NCBI GenBank assembly: GCA_937907205.1
Contig: CALESE010000129.1
Coordinates: forward strand, 1-6,678
DNA: 6,678 bases
Source of the DNA: an uncultured Romboutsia sp.
GTDB lineage: Bacteria > Bacillota > Clostridia > Peptostreptococcales > Peptostreptococcaceae
Reading direction: 5' to 3'
Shown: positions 6,560-6,678 of the stretch, in pieces
Position numbering within the stretch: the first letter of the stretch is position 1
How the letters are laid out: every line of letters starts with the position of its first letter
Position numbers and translations under genes: made by a program
The notes under the pieces: generated by a model
Told to the model about the DNA's origin: nothing
Databases searched by the model: none
Seen by the model: the letters and a program-made list of their open reading frames with translations, nothing else

Positions 6560-6577
6560 ATAATATGAAAAAAACAA
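6549..6577 (-). promoter_or_regulatory. Predicted sigma-A promoter of the regulator/DUF1648 operon
   Basis: On the - strand TTGTTT (complement of 6572-6577) could be the -35. An extended -10 TG-T-TATACT overlaps complement 6551-6559, with a TACTAT alternative (complement 6549-6554) at the ideal 17-base spacing from TTGTTT. Either gives a transcript start about 25 bases before the regulator ATG, leaving room for its GGTGGTG site. The T-rich spacer makes the exact -35 uncertain. Confidence 0.5.
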
Positions 6578-6678
6578 TAAATTATATAAAATAAAATTTA
6601 TTTAAGATTATTTTGAATAAGTTTTTTTATTTGATAAATTATCATATTAAGTGCAACACATAAAAATATATAAAAAAA
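6578..6678. other. Right-edge intergenic sequence
   Basis: This AT-rich stretch contains no supported gene. The only structured element is a 13-base palindrome, TGATAA-A-TTATCA (6632-6644), described among the findings. Any gene it belongs to lies beyond the right edge. Confidence 0.6.

Noticed and set aside
6518..6577. ATG at 6577 as start of the GntR-family regulator
   Set aside because: The 20 added residues are hydrophobic, not family-like, and would be encoded across the predicted promoter and operator. The ATG at 6517 has GGTGGTG in place.

Overview
The window is strongly AT-rich, with codon use dominated by A/T-ending codons (AGA, ATA, TTA, AAA). Its left two-thirds is the conserved Firmicute block dnaG - rpoD(sigA) - trmK - nif3-like (the yqfN/yqfO neighbourhood of Bacillus). 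Low GC, strong AGGAGG-type ribosome binding sites and the protein sequences point to a clostridial chromosome. Peptostreptococcaceae is my best guess, but it is an inference and was not tested by any search.

Left part (1-4807, + strand). DNA primase dnaG enters from beyond the left edge and is broken near 265-285. The zinc-finger half reads in one frame and ends in a stop. The catalytic half continues in another frame, and about 15-25 codons appear to be missing between them. Sixteen bases downstream is rpoD, the housekeeping sigma factor, which looks intact and ends at a strong intrinsic terminator. The roughly 105 bases between this terminator and trmK carry a 31-base direct repeat (two copies, period 57). 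One short segment between the copies can pair with either copy. Next come trmK (tRNA m1A22 methyltransferase) and, 26 bases later, a Nif3/YqfO-family metal protein; these two look co-transcribed. Together the block covers replication priming, housekeeping transcription and tRNA modification.

Middle (4808-5022). This is a convergent intergenic region with a 14-bp-stem terminator that is T-rich on both strands and can serve both flanking operons.

Right part (5023-6577, - strand). This is a two-gene operon: a short YtrA/YhcF-type GntR-family repressor whose 3' end overlaps by 8 bases the start of an 8-helix membrane protein with a DUF1648 (SdpI-like) segment and a C-terminal DUF5808 motif. A 7-7-7 inverted repeat overlaps an extended -10 element in front of the repressor and suggests autoregulation. 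Such pairs are plausible envelope-stress or immunity modules, but the function here is not known. The last 100 bases hold no gene, only a 13-bp palindrome.

I see no mobile element, CRISPR array, tRNA or rRNA. The observations most worth a second look are the broken primase gene, the duplicated structured leader before trmK, and the GntR/DUF1648-DUF5808 operon.
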